Assembly: GCF_001613465.1 (NCBI RefSeq)
Contig: NZ_BDCK01000036.1
Span: 1-64,000, forward strand
From: Nocardia niwae NBRC 108934 = DSM 45340
GTDB taxonomy: Bacteria; Actinomycetota; Actinomycetes; Mycobacteriales; Mycobacteriaceae
Reading direction: 5' to 3'
Length of the DNA stretch: 64,000 bases
Shown: positions 1 to 7,841 of the stretch, one piece after another
How the letters are laid out: each line of letters opens with the position of its first letter
Numbering within the stretch: the stretch's first letter is position 1
Translations under genes and position numbers: made by a program
Notes under the pieces: model-generated
Told to the model about the DNA's origin: nothing
The model's database searches: none
What the model saw: only the letters and a program-made list of their open reading frames with translations

Positions 1-93
1 GCCGGGTGTCGCCGACGCGGCGGCGCCGGGTGTCGCCGACGCGACGGCGCCGGGTGTCGCCGACGCGACGGCGCCGGGTGTCGCCGAGGCGAC
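1..93. repeat. 24-bp tandem repeat inside comEA
   Basis: Three complete 24-bp units (1-24, 25-48, 49-72) and most of a fourth (73-93) begin gccgggtgtcgccga and differ at one or two positions. On the minus strand each unit encodes the eight residues ASATPGAV or ASATPGAA, so copy-number change keeps the comEA frame. The array may continue outside the window. Confidence 0.9.
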
Positions 94-903
94 GATCTGC
101 CCGATCGCCAACGGCGGCACGGGGCGGATGATCGGGCGCTCGCGGAACGCGATCACCCCGGCCACGACCATCGCGGCGATCCCGGCCAGCGCGAGTGCGC
201 GCACCCCGCGACGGCCCGGATCCAGCCGGATACCCCGCAACCGTTCGGGCACGAGCCGGCGCCGCCAGTGCGGTCCGGCCAACGGCTCCTCCAGCCAGCC
301 GGGAGACCGAATGCGACCCACGTCGTCGCCGCCTTCCCGGTCGGGCGCCGGAGCGCCGGACAGCCGCAGGAGATCCCATCGACCGGCTCCGCCCGAACTG
401 TCGTCCGGCAGGGAGTCACGCTCGCGCGCACCATCGACGACGACACCTTCGGGTGCCGGGCCGCGCCCGTCTTCGTCCTCCTCGGACCCGGTCACGCGGG
501 AAGCCGCCACCGAACCGACGTCCCGGGCTGCGGCCCGTTCCTTTCCGTCCACCGGGCCGGAGCCGTCCACACGCGCCGTGCGGCGCACCGTCGATCCGTG
601 ATCCACCGGGCCCGAGGTGTTTTCGTCCGCGAGCGGTGGAAGCACCGCAACGCCCGATCGTCCCGCGCGTCGAGCGGCGGCCGCCGCGCGGGCAGGTTTC
701 TCACGGCTCGCGCGATCCGGCTGCCCGGTACTCCGCCTGGGTTCTCCGCTCGGGGATCGGGCCGTCGTCCAGCCGGACGGCCCACGCTCGGCGTCCGGCT
801 CGGCCGTCCCGGTGCCCGCACCGGCCGTTCTGCTCGCGCCGACCCGGGCGGTCAGCTCACCCAATCGCCGTCGTACCCGCTCACGTTCGTCCTGTCGTGA
901 CAT
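1..903 (-). CDS. comEA: ComEA-like membrane-anchored DNA-uptake protein (3' end outside window)
   Basis: The minus-strand frame is open from an ATG at 903 to the window edge: 301 codons without the C-terminus. Residues 1 to about 215 are hydrophilic and low in complexity. About residues 239-256 form one membrane segment (ALALAGIAAMVVAGVIAF). A flexible linker built of ASATPGAV repeats follows. This layout, N-terminal anchor then linker, and the position before a GNAT gene, degV, octT and nadD match actinobacterial ComEA (Rv2415c in M. tuberculosis). ComEA carries DNA-binding helix-hairpin-helix motifs at its C-terminus, which would lie outside the window, so the call rests on topology and gene order. 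The cytoplasmic N-terminal region is unusually long. The start is supported by a -10-like TACCGT 7 nt upstream, implying a leaderless mRNA. Confidence 0.6.
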   Translation of the reverse strand, partial: MSRQDERERVRRRLGELTARVGASRTAGAGTGTAEPDAERGPSGWTTARSPSGEPRRSTGQPDRASREKPARAAAAARRAGRSGVAVLPPLADENTSGPVDHGSTVRRTARVDGSGPVDGKERAAARDVGSVAASRVTGSEEDEDGRGPAPEGVVVDGARERDSLPDDSSGGAGRWDLLRLSGAPAPDREGGDDVGRIRSPGWLEEPLAGPHWRRRLVPERLRGIRLDPGRRGVRALALAGIAAMVVAGVIAFRERPIIRPVPPLAIGQIVASATPGAVASATPGAVASATPGAAASATPG

Positions 904-1225
904 GGCGGCGACGGTAGTGCCGCCCACCGGCGACAAAACCGGTCCGACCAGCTGATTCGGCAGGTCTGTTGACAACCCGCGGCCTGTGCACAACTCGCCG
1001 TCGGCCGGTCGGCGTCTTCAATCCGACACGCCGGGTACTACGCACCCAGGCTTCCCCGCTGACGCAGCGACCCAGTCGAAACCGACTTCACCAGCACGAC
1101 TTCGGGCAGGCCGGGACAGCCGTCCGAAACCGCGCATCCGTCCATGCCCCGGCGCAGCGGCGGCAGGGCGACGCTCGGCGGACGGACGAACGACGCTGCG
1201 GCCGAGCCGTCCGGGAACGCTCGGA
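904..1225. other. Intergenic region upstream of comEA
   Basis: These 322 bases between the GNAT gene stop and the comEA start contain no open frame with coding character. The only signal I can point to is the comEA -10 element next to its start codon. I see no convincing hairpin or RNA gene. Confidence 0.5.
911..916 (-). promoter_or_regulatory. -10 element for leaderless comEA
   Basis: TACCGT on the minus strand lies 7 nt before the comEA ATG, the spacing that puts transcription start at or next to the start codon. No Shine-Dalgarno sequence precedes this ATG. Confidence 0.45.
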
Positions 1226-1711
1226 TCAGCCCAGATCCTTGGCGAAGCAATTCGACAGAGGCAGGACCTCGTACGGCGAGAAGATCGGGATCCGGTGGTA
1301 GCCGCTGCGTTCGTAGAAGCGAACGGCTTCCGGTTGCAGGTGACCGGTCTGCAGGATCAACCGGGGGCGCCCGGCCACGCGAGCGGCATTCTCGGCGGCG
1401 GTGAGCAGTAACGCCGCAGCGCCGGACCCGCGATGCGCGGAGCGCACGAACATCCGCTTGACCTCGAGTTCCTCCGCATTCCACCGCAAGGCGGCGTGAC
1501 CGACCGGACCGTCGGAGTACGCCACGAAGGTGCTGTGCACGGTGGCCGGGTCGACCGCGTTCGGGTTCGTGGCCAGCTGCCTCGCCAGGTGGGCGTAGCG
1601 CGGCCCCACTTCGGCGGCCATCTCGTCACGCAATGTCACCGCGTCCGGATGCGCCCAGTCCACCGCGGTCACGGTGAGCGGCGGGCGGACCGGCGGCCGT
1701 ACAGAACTCAT
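1226..1711 (-). CDS. GNAT-family N-acetyltransferase
   Basis: This 161-residue protein has a single GNAT fold. The acetyl-CoA pyrophosphate loop is RSAHRGSGAAALLL at about residues 90-103, and a C-terminal YERSGYHRI strand-helix is typical of the family. It likely transfers an acetyl group from acetyl-CoA to an amine; the substrate cannot be read from the sequence. It sits where M. tuberculosis carries eis (Rv2416c), but it is far shorter than Eis (about 400 residues) and lacks Eis-like architecture, so the position is shared but probably not the gene. The ATG is preceded at 6 nt by TAGCGT, suggesting leaderless transcription separate from degV. Confidence 0.85.
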   Translation of the reverse strand: MSSVRPPVRPPLTVTAVDWAHPDAVTLRDEMAAEVGPRYAHLARQLATNPNAVDPATVHSTFVAYSDGPVGHAALRWNAEELEVKRMFVRSAHRGSGAAALLLTAAENAARVAGRPRLILQTGHLQPEAVRFYERSGYHRIPIFSPYEVLPLSNCFAKDLG

Positions 1712-1717
1712 GCCCCG

Positions 1718-1723
1718 ACGCTA
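1718..1723 (-). promoter_or_regulatory. -10 element for the leaderless GNAT gene
   Basis: TAGCGT on the minus strand lies 6 nt upstream of the ATG at 1711. There is no Shine-Dalgarno sequence, consistent with a leaderless start. Confidence 0.45.
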
Positions 1724-1792
1724 GCGGTATGCCAGAAAGCACGCGAGCGATCGGATCACCGAGATCGTTGTCCGACGAGGGTTCGGAAACGC

Positions 1793-2635
1793 TCAGTGAC
1801 ACCCGCCCGGCACGACCAGCACGCCCAGCGCCCCCACACCGAGATGCACCGCCAGAGCGGGCCCGAACTCGGCGACGATGAGTTCTCGCATGCCAGGGAC
1901 GAGTTCGCGCAGCTGGCCCGCGATGGTGTGCGCGGCGTCCTCGGCGCCGAGGTGTTGCACGGCCACCGCGGCGCCGTCCTCGCCCGCCGCGTCGACCGCC
2001 GCGGCGACGAGTTTCGCATACGCCTTGGAACGGGTCCGGACCTTCTCCCGCAGCTCCAGCCGCCCCTCGACGATGTGCAGCAGCGGTTTGGTGACCAGCT
2101 CGCTGCCGAAGAACGTCGCCGCCGAGGACAGCCTGCCGCCGCGGCGCAGCTGCTCGGTGCGATTGACCAGGATGAACGTGCGGGCCCGCGCGGCGGCGGC
2201 GACTGCCGCGTCGTAGACCACCTCCAGGGGCGCCCCGGCCTTGGCCCGCCGAGCTGCGGCCAGCGCGGGCAGCCCGGTGGCCAGCCCGGCGCCCAGGGAG
2301 TCGACCAGGCGGACCCGGTCGGCGGCGTCCATGTCGCGCACGGCCTGCCGACCGGCCTCCCAGGTCCCGGACAACCGGCGGGAAAGGTGCACCGCGACAA
2401 CGCCGTCGCCGCCACTGCGTTCCCAGGCCCGCTCGTACACCGCGCGCAGCTCGCCGGGGGAGGCGGCCGAAGTGGTCACGGTGTCGGACGCATAGTCGAT
2501 CTCGACCGGGTCGACGCCTTCCCGCATCGCCTGGTCACCGACCAGGACGTGCAGCGGGACGACGGCGATATCCAGCTCGTCGAGGTGTTCGGCAGGGAGG
2601 CTGGCGGACGAATCGGTGACGACCACGACTGCCAC
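1793..2635 (-). CDS. DegV family fatty-acid-binding protein
   Basis: This 280-residue protein has the usual length and layout of the DegV family. It has the N-terminal strand VVVVTDSSASLP, the TTSAASPGEL loop near residue 54 and SRRLSGTW near residue 86; these loops contact the carboxylate of bound fatty acid in characterised members. The likely role is binding or delivering fatty acids, for example to acyl-transfer reactions. The start is a GTG at 2633-2635, only 3 nt after the octT stop, so the two are probably co-transcribed. That is suggestive because the upstream gene encodes an octanoyl-transferase. It corresponds to Rv2417c in the M. tuberculosis order. Confidence 0.9.
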   Translation of the reverse strand: MAVVVVTDSSASLPAEHLDELDIAVVPLHVLVGDQAMREGVDPVEIDYASDTVTTSAASPGELRAVYERAWERSGGDGVVAVHLSRRLSGTWEAGRQAVRDMDAADRVRLVDSLGAGLATGLPALAAARRAKAGAPLEVVYDAAVAAAARARTFILVNRTEQLRRGGRLSSAATFFGSELVTKPLLHIVEGRLELREKVRTRSKAYAKLVAAAVDAAGEDGAAVAVQHLGAEDAAHTIAGQLRELVPGMRELIVAEFGPALAVHLGVGALGVLVVPGGCH

Positions 2636-2638
2636 GGA

Positions 2639-3898
2639 CTACCGAACCTCCTGCAGGGTCTTGACCATCGCGTTGGCCACCGCCGTGTGACCGTCCCAGC
2701 CCCAGTGGATGCCGTCCGGGTTCGCCTCGCCGGAGAAGATGTTGTCGCGCACCGCTTCCCCCAGGTCGACCAGCGGCACCGAGCTCCGGCCCGACCAGGC
2801 GCGCAACGCCTCGACCGCCCGTGACCGGCCGGAGTGCACGCGACCGTAGGCCGCGCAGTCGTGCACCGAGGGCAGCACCGCGACGACCGGCAGGTCGGGG
2901 CGCAACTGCGCCAGCGCGGTGCGGCACTGTTCCAGGTAGTCGACGCTCACCTTCGGTGGAAGCGCCACGGGCCTGCCGAGTTTCGACAGCTTGGGCTGCA
3001 GCCAGTTGTAGGTGGAGCGAACGACGCGGCGCAGCGCGGGCGGACGCACATAGCGGATCAGTTCGCGCAGCGCGGTGGGCAGCGGCGAGGGCAGGGTGTC
3101 CATGCCGCCGACGGCGAAGACCACCGCACCGGCGCGCGGCACCGCCGCCCACACCCTGGGGTCACCGATCAGCGCCCAGTAGGCGTCGCGGCAGGTCCAG
3201 CCGATCCGGGCGACCAATTCGACGTCCCAATCCAACTCGGCGGCAACCAGATTCGGCCAGATGCGCGGATGGTCGGCGGGCAGGCCGCCCTTGGGCCCGA
3301 AGTACGACAGGGAGTCGGCGATCACCAGCAGCACCGGGCGCGCGGCTTGACGCGTCTCGGCGGACACGGATTCCGAAGCGGCAGTAGCGGACTCGGTCGA
3401 AGCGCGACCGGCTGCTCCGGATGCGGCAGGATCGATCGTCGCTGTGCTGGACTCTGACGACACGCCGGGCACGGAGTTCACCTCGGCCGTGGGCCCGTCC
3501 GCAACAGAACCATTCGCCGCGAGCTCGTTCAGCTCTGCGACAGCCGATTCGGCGATCGCCGCCGACGATCCACCGAGCGCTTCCGCCGAATCGGCGCTCG
3601 GATCCGAGGTCTCGTTCGCGGCGCCGACGGACGAAGTGCCGCCGCCCACGTTCGCCTGTGGCTCCGCGCCGGTGACGAGATCGCCGGATCCGTCCTCCTC
3701 CGCGTCGGATTCCTCGGCGGACTCGGACGCGCCGCCGGTTTCCATGGCCGGGCCGGAAGCTCCTTCGGACGTGGCCCCGGGTTCGCGGGGCGCCGGTGGC
3801 GGGTCGAACAACGCGTCCGGCAACCGCCGTTCGGGCTTCGCCGACACCTTACGGAACAGTTCGTCCGGGACCGATCTGATCGGCTCTTCAGAGGACAT
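2639..3898 (-). CDS. octT: OctT-like diglucosylglycerate octanoyltransferase with long disordered N-terminus
   Basis: The 419-residue protein ends in an SGNH-hydrolase-like domain of about 230 residues (from about residue 188). It has a nucleophile block VIADSLSYFG, a GGMD block and a C-terminal DGIHWGWDGH block supplying the Asp/His pair. In M. tuberculosis Rv2418c this enzyme octanoylates diglucosylglycerate, an early step of methylglucose lipopolysaccharide synthesis. Residues 1-187 are an added Ser/Ala/Glu-rich stretch, probably disordered, starting with two short PDELF/PDALF motifs; Rv2418c is much shorter. The start (ATG 3896-3898) overlaps the gpgP stop by 11 bp. GpgP acts in the same pathway, which supports the assignment. 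Confidence 0.8.
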   Translation of the reverse strand: MSSEEPIRSVPDELFRKVSAKPERRLPDALFDPPPAPREPGATSEGASGPAMETGGASESAEESDAEEDGSGDLVTGAEPQANVGGGTSSVGAANETSDPSADSAEALGGSSAAIAESAVAELNELAANGSVADGPTAEVNSVPGVSSESSTATIDPAASGAAGRASTESATAASESVSAETRQAARPVLLVIADSLSYFGPKGGLPADHPRIWPNLVAAELDWDVELVARIGWTCRDAYWALIGDPRVWAAVPRAGAVVFAVGGMDTLPSPLPTALRELIRYVRPPALRRVVRSTYNWLQPKLSKLGRPVALPPKVSVDYLEQCRTALAQLRPDLPVVAVLPSVHDCAAYGRVHSGRSRAVEALRAWSGRSSVPLVDLGEAVRDNIFSGEANPDGIHWGWDGHTAVANAMVKTLQEVR

Positions 3899-4547
3899 CC
3901 GGTGCTACCTTCGCCGCTGCGTTCCACACATCCAGACGCCAGCCGGGCTGTTCGATGCTCGGGCCGTGACTGCTGAGCTGCACCCAGCTGGTATTGGCCA
4001 GTCCTCCGAGGATGGGCCAGTTCTGTGGCGGCAGGTCGAGCAGCGCGGCCGTGAGGGCGGCGATCAGCCCGCCGTGCGCCACCAGGATGATAGTCCGGCC
4101 CGGCCAGTCCTGTCGCTCGACCAGCAACTCCTGCACCACCGGCAGCGACCGCGCCCCGACCTCGAGTTTGCTCTCGCCGTTGGGCGGGGTGTAGCGCGCG
4201 TCCAGCCGCCACGCCATGCGCGCGCCGGGATAGTCGGCATCGACCTCCAGGTGGGTCAACCCCTCCCAGTCACCGAGATTCGTCTCCCGCAACCGGACGT
4301 CGGGCACGACGGTGAGCCCGGTGTGCTCGGCCAGAGCCGCCGCGGTGTCGAAGGCCCGCCGCAGGTCCGAGGAGTGGATCGCGATGGCATTGCGCGAAAC
4401 CAGTTCACGCGCGGCTTCTTTGGCCTGTCGGCGACCGAGTTCGGTCAGATCGGTGTCGATCTGACCCTGCATCCGGTCGGTGGCGTTCCATTCGGTTTGC
4501 CCGTGGCGCAACAGGATCAGGGTGCGCACGCCGGCATGTCTGCTCAC
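3888..4547 (-). CDS. gpgP: Glucosyl-3-phosphoglycerate phosphatase (histidine phosphatase family)
   Basis: This 219-residue cytosolic enzyme has the histidine phosphatase core: the RHGQTEW phosphate loop at the N-terminus, the ETNLGDWEGL block with the acid residue, and LVAHGG with the second catalytic His. By position and partner (octT downstream) it is the GpgP that dephosphorylates glucosyl-3-phosphoglycerate to glucosylglycerate in methylglucose lipopolysaccharide synthesis (Rv2419c). The chosen start is the GTG at 4545-4547, which overlaps the rsfS stop as GTGA and indicates translational coupling. The same frame stays open further upstream, but that stretch is the shadow of rsfS. Confidence 0.85.
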   Translation of the reverse strand: MSRHAGVRTLILLRHGQTEWNATDRMQGQIDTDLTELGRRQAKEAARELVSRNAIAIHSSDLRRAFDTAAALAEHTGLTVVPDVRLRETNLGDWEGLTHLEVDADYPGARMAWRLDARYTPPNGESKLEVGARSLPVVQELLVERQDWPGRTIILVAHGGLIAALTAALLDLPPQNWPILGGLANTSWVQLSSHGPSIEQPGWRLDVWNAAAKVAPDVL

Positions 4548-4957
4548 GATCGCGCCTCGTCCTCCGTCGCCGTGGCGCGCGTCTCCGGCGCGGCCCCGGT
4601 GAGGCCGGCGACCGGCACGACGGGGCAGTCCTTCCATAACCGTTCCAGCGCATAGAAATTGCGCTCGTCGCTGTGCTGGATGTGCACGACGACGTCGACG
4701 TAGTCCAGCAGCGCCCAGCGGCCCTCCCGGGTGCCCTCGCGCCGGACCGGCTTGTGCCCGGCCGCGCGGAGCTTCTCCTCCACGTTGTCGACGATGGCGT
4801 TGACCTGACGCTCGTTGGGCGCGGACGCGATCACGAAGCAGTCGGTGATCACCAGTTGCTCCGACACGTCGAGCACCACCACGTCGGACGCCAGCTTCTC
4901 GTCCGCGGCCAGCGCGGCGACCTGCGCGATCTCCACCGACTCCGTCGACGCGGTCAT
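4544..4957 (-). CDS. rsfS: Ribosomal silencing factor RsfS
   Basis: This 137-residue protein has the family signature VVLDVSEQLVITDCFVIASA followed by NERQVNAIVDNVEEKLR and EGRWALLDYVDVVVHI. RsfS binds ribosomal protein L14 (uL14) and blocks joining of the ribosomal subunits under starvation. The start is the ATG at 4955-4957, preceded by a GGGGGTG ribosome-binding site; a longer open frame to 5083 is rejected because its extra 42 residues are Arg/Gly-rich shadow sequence. It lies between nadD and gpgP, as in mycobacteria (Rv2420c), and overlaps gpgP by GTGA. Confidence 0.92.
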   Translation of the reverse strand: MTASTESVEIAQVAALAADEKLASDVVVLDVSEQLVITDCFVIASAPNERQVNAIVDNVEEKLRAAGHKPVRREGTREGRWALLDYVDVVVHIQHSDERNFYALERLWKDCPVVPVAGLTGAAPETRATATEDEARS

Positions 4958-5054
4958 GCCGGCACCCCCGCGTTCGACTCCGGCTGGACCGCACCGGCGA
5001 CCGTGTCGATTGTCGGCTCGCTCATGCCCGCACCTACGCTGCGCTCCCTCACGC

Positions 5055-5696
5055 TCAGCTACCTTCCGCTGCTCCGGGCACATACAGGTGCCGCTTCGAT
5101 ATGTACTGCACCACGCCGTCGGGGACGAGGTACCACACCGGCCGGTTCTCGGCGGCGCGGCGACGGCATTCGCTCGACGAGATCGCCAGCGCGGGGACCT
5201 CGACCATGGTCACCGCATCCGCCGGGAGATCCCGCAGATGCTCCTCGAGATGGTCGATGTTCAGCTCGTACCCCGGACGGCTCACCCCGACGAACTTCGC
5301 CAAGTCGAACAGTTCCGCCCAATCCTGCCATGTCAGGATGCTGGCCAGTGCGTCCGCACCGGTGATGAAGTACAGCTCGGCGTCGGGATACGTCGATTGC
5401 ATCTCGCGCAGGGTGTCGACGGTATAGGTGACCTTGCCGCGGTCGATGTCCGCGCGGCTCACCGAGAACCGGGGATTGGACGCGGTCGCGATGACGGTCA
5501 TCAGGTACCGGTCCTCGGCGGGGCTGACCCGCTTGTGCGATTTCTGCCACGGCTGTCCGGTCGGGACGAAGATCACTTCGTCCAGGTCGAACCGGTGCGC
5601 GACTTCGCTGGCGGCGACCAGGTGCCCGTGGTGGATGGGGTCGAACGTGCCGCCCATCACCCCGAGCTTGCGGCCGCGCCGACCTGTCTCGTGCAT
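5055..5696 (-). CDS. nadD: Nicotinate-nucleotide adenylyltransferase
   Basis: This 213-residue enzyme makes nicotinate adenine dinucleotide from nicotinate mononucleotide and ATP in NAD synthesis. The nucleotidyltransferase signature GGTFDPIHHGHL, containing the HxGH motif, is at residues 16-27. The C-terminal ISSSECRRR matches the ISSTxIR phosphate-binding motif. The start is the ATG at 5694-5696 (MHETGRRGRK); the longer frame upstream gives an implausible Arg/Pro-rich tail. The gene is followed after 97 bp by rsfS, the usual order in actinobacteria. Confidence 0.95.
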   Translation of the reverse strand: MHETGRRGRKLGVMGGTFDPIHHGHLVAASEVAHRFDLDEVIFVPTGQPWQKSHKRVSPAEDRYLMTVIATASNPRFSVSRADIDRGKVTYTVDTLREMQSTYPDAELYFITGADALASILTWQDWAELFDLAKFVGVSRPGYELNIDHLEEHLRDLPADAVTMVEVPALAISSSECRRRAAENRPVWYLVPDGVVQYISKRHLYVPGAAEGS

Positions 5697-5877
5697 GACT
5701 GCCGAGCTTAACGGGTGGCGCGCGGCCTCCACGGGCCGGTAAGCGCAGGCGGGCATCGAACTGGAGACACCCGCCCGCACTCCGGCCCGCCGCTGAGGCG
5801 CGCGCCGGCCAGGACCCGACCCGACGCAGCCGATGCTCGCAGTGCAGACCCGCACCCCGATCGGATGCGGCGGCGTC

Positions 5878-7839
5878 TCAGGCGCTGGTTTCGGTGACCC
5901 GGCCGATCCTCCGCATTCGGGCCAGTTGCTCGCGGGTATGTGTGAGTTCCTCCGCCGCCTCGGCCGAGTCGCCGGCCAGCGCGACCAGGTCGGCGGTCAG
6001 CGTCCGCATCGAGGTGAGCCACGGGGCCGGATCGGCTTCGGGAGAAACCTGCAGCCAGGCCGCCGCACGCACGCAGTGCGCCCGCTCCGCCACCGCCCCG
6101 AGCGCGGCCCACAGCTCGGCGGCGCGGTGGTAGGCCGACACCGCCTCGTCGTCCTGTCCGCAGTGCTCGAGCTCGCCCGCGGCCGACCACGCCAGCTCGG
6201 CGTGCAGCCGCATCCGGTCCGGGTCGTGCTCGACCAGCCGGGCCGCCTCGAGGAACTGCCGGGCGGCCTCGCGGTGGCGGTCCACTGCGCTCAGGGATCG
6301 GCCGAACTGCGCGCGCACCACCGCCAGCTCGCCGGGCGGATACGGTACCGTCCCGCCGACCAGTGCCTGTTCGAACAGTGCGACGGCCTCGCCGTGGCGC
6401 TCGGCGCGGTGGAACGCGCGCGCTGCCACCACCGTGTGATGCAGCACGTCCGGTTCGGACAGCCCTTCCCACCGTGCGGCGGCGCGCACCGCGGCATCGG
6501 CCAGATCGAGTTCGCGGTCCGGCTGGCTCGCGATGGCGATGACCAGCTGCGCGCCCAGCCGGGCGGCCTCCTCCCGCTCCAGCACCGGGGTGCCCAGCGC
6601 CAGCGCTTCCCGCAGGTGCGCTTCCGCCTCCTCGGGGGCATCGGCGAGGCGGGCGGCGCCGAGTCCGGCCAGCCTGCGCACCTCCGCGGCCCGGTCGCCG
6701 GAGAAGTCGTCGGGAACCGGAATACGGTCCGGCACGGTCCCGGCGCGGGGCAGTGTGCTGCGGACACCGAGTGGCAGTCGGTCCAGCAGCGGTTCGGCGG
6801 CGAGCCGGGCGGCCGTGCGCAGGCTGACCGCGCTGTTGCCGTTGCGGGCGTCGTAGCGGGCACACAACGCGCCGATCTCGGTTTCCAGTTCGGCGCGCAC
6901 CGATTCCACCGTGCCGTCCGCCAGCGGAAGATCACCCAGCCGCAGCGCCACCAGCCTGCGCAGCAGCACGCACACGCCGGTCGCGAACGCCAGCCGCGCA
7001 CCGGCGTCGGCGCCGGGATCGGCCAGCCAGCTCGCGTGTTCGGCGAGGATCTCCAGCCCGCGCGGCTCATTGCCGGTCAGCGCACAGAATTCCACGTGCG
7101 AGGCCACCGAGGGACGCAGATCCTCGGTATGCCGGACCAGCGGATACCCGGTCAGGTGCGCGCCGCGCGCCGCCGCGACGCGACCGGTGCGCACCAGCGG
7201 CAGCAATGCCTCGGCCAGCACGCGATGTGGTTCCTCGGCGCAGGTCCGGTCGCCGTCGAGCACGGGTTGCCAGTGCGCCAACCCGGCCTCGTCGTCGCCG
7301 AGATACACGCTGGTCACGCCCCATTCGCTGCGCTCACAGGCGTCGCAGTCGGACATGCTGTCGCGCGCGGCGGCCCGCGCCTGCTCCAGCCATGCGGCGG
7401 CGGCCGCGGTGTCGCCGATCTCGCGCGCGAGTTCGGAGCGCAGGGCCAGCACCGGCCGGAGACTGTAGCCGCGCTGCCGATACCGCTTGTCCAGCTCGCC
7501 GAACCAGCGGTCGATCGTGGACAACGGGATCGCGGGGTTGTCGATCATCCCCCAGGTGACCCACTTCAGATACCAGTGCACCGAATGCGTCATCGCGCCC
7601 AGTTCGGCGGGGTGATCGTCATAGATGCGCAGCAATCTGCCGTAGGCCACGGGTACCAGGTCGCGTTCCCCGGCGTAGGTGTACGACTGGGCCAGCTCCA
7701 GCAGCACCCGGCCTTCGAGCGCGCGATCCGATCCGCTTTTCGCGGCCGCGGCCAAGGTCTCCAGGCGCTCGGTCCGCGTCCGTCCGTGCGGCAGGGCGTA
7801 GACCTGCGCCAGTGCCGTCGTGATCTCGGCGGCGTCCAT
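5878..7839 (-). CDS. Helical-repeat (TPR-like) protein coupled to an HSP90 homologue
   Basis: This 653-residue soluble protein is alpha-helical throughout and rich in Ala, Leu, Glu and Arg. It shows several TPR-like helix pairs, most clearly EAEAHLREALALG, HGEAVALFEQALVGG, REAARQFLEAARL and DEAVSAYHRAAELWAALG in the C-terminal half. No catalytic motif or membrane segment is visible. Its start overlaps or nearly overlaps the stop of the HSP90-like gene: a GTG at 7843-7845 forms a GTGA overlap, and an ATG at 7837-7839 follows with GGAG just upstream. Production is therefore tied to the HSP90 homologue. TPR proteins are classical HSP90 co-chaperones in eukaryotes, so a co-chaperone or client role is a reasonable inference, not a demonstrated one. 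Confidence 0.75.
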   Translation of the reverse strand: MDAAEITTALAQVYALPHGRTRTERLETLAAAAKSGSDRALEGRVLLELAQSYTYAGERDLVPVAYGRLLRIYDDHPAELGAMTHSVHWYLKWVTWGMIDNPAIPLSTIDRWFGELDKRYRQRGYSLRPVLALRSELAREIGDTAAAAAWLEQARAAARDSMSDCDACERSEWGVTSVYLGDDEAGLAHWQPVLDGDRTCAEEPHRVLAEALLPLVRTGRVAAARGAHLTGYPLVRHTEDLRPSVASHVEFCALTGNEPRGLEILAEHASWLADPGADAGARLAFATGVCVLLRRLVALRLGDLPLADGTVESVRAELETEIGALCARYDARNGNSAVSLRTAARLAAEPLLDRLPLGVRSTLPRAGTVPDRIPVPDDFSGDRAAEVRRLAGLGAARLADAPEEAEAHLREALALGTPVLEREEAARLGAQLVIAIASQPDRELDLADAAVRAAARWEGLSEPDVLHHTVVAARAFHRAERHGEAVALFEQALVGGTVPYPPGELAVVRAQFGRSLSAVDRHREAARQFLEAARLVEHDPDRMRLHAELAWSAAGELEHCGQDDEAVSAYHRAAELWAALGAVAERAHCVRAAAWLQVSPEADPAPWLTSMRTLTADLVALAGDSAEAAEELTHTREQLARMRRIGRVTETSA

Positions 7840-7841
7840 GC

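Noticed and set aside
1..93. Minisatellite or CRISPR in noncoding DNA
   Set aside because: The repeat is in frame within an open comEA-like gene and has no spacers.
1226..1711. Eis aminoglycoside acetyltransferase
   Set aside because: The position matches, but the protein is 161 residues with a single GNAT domain, far shorter than Eis.
5748..5775. Hairpin terminator between nadD and the TPR-like gene
   Set aside because: Only 6-bp GGCGGG/CCCGCC arms with a 16-nt loop, which is common by chance at this GC content.
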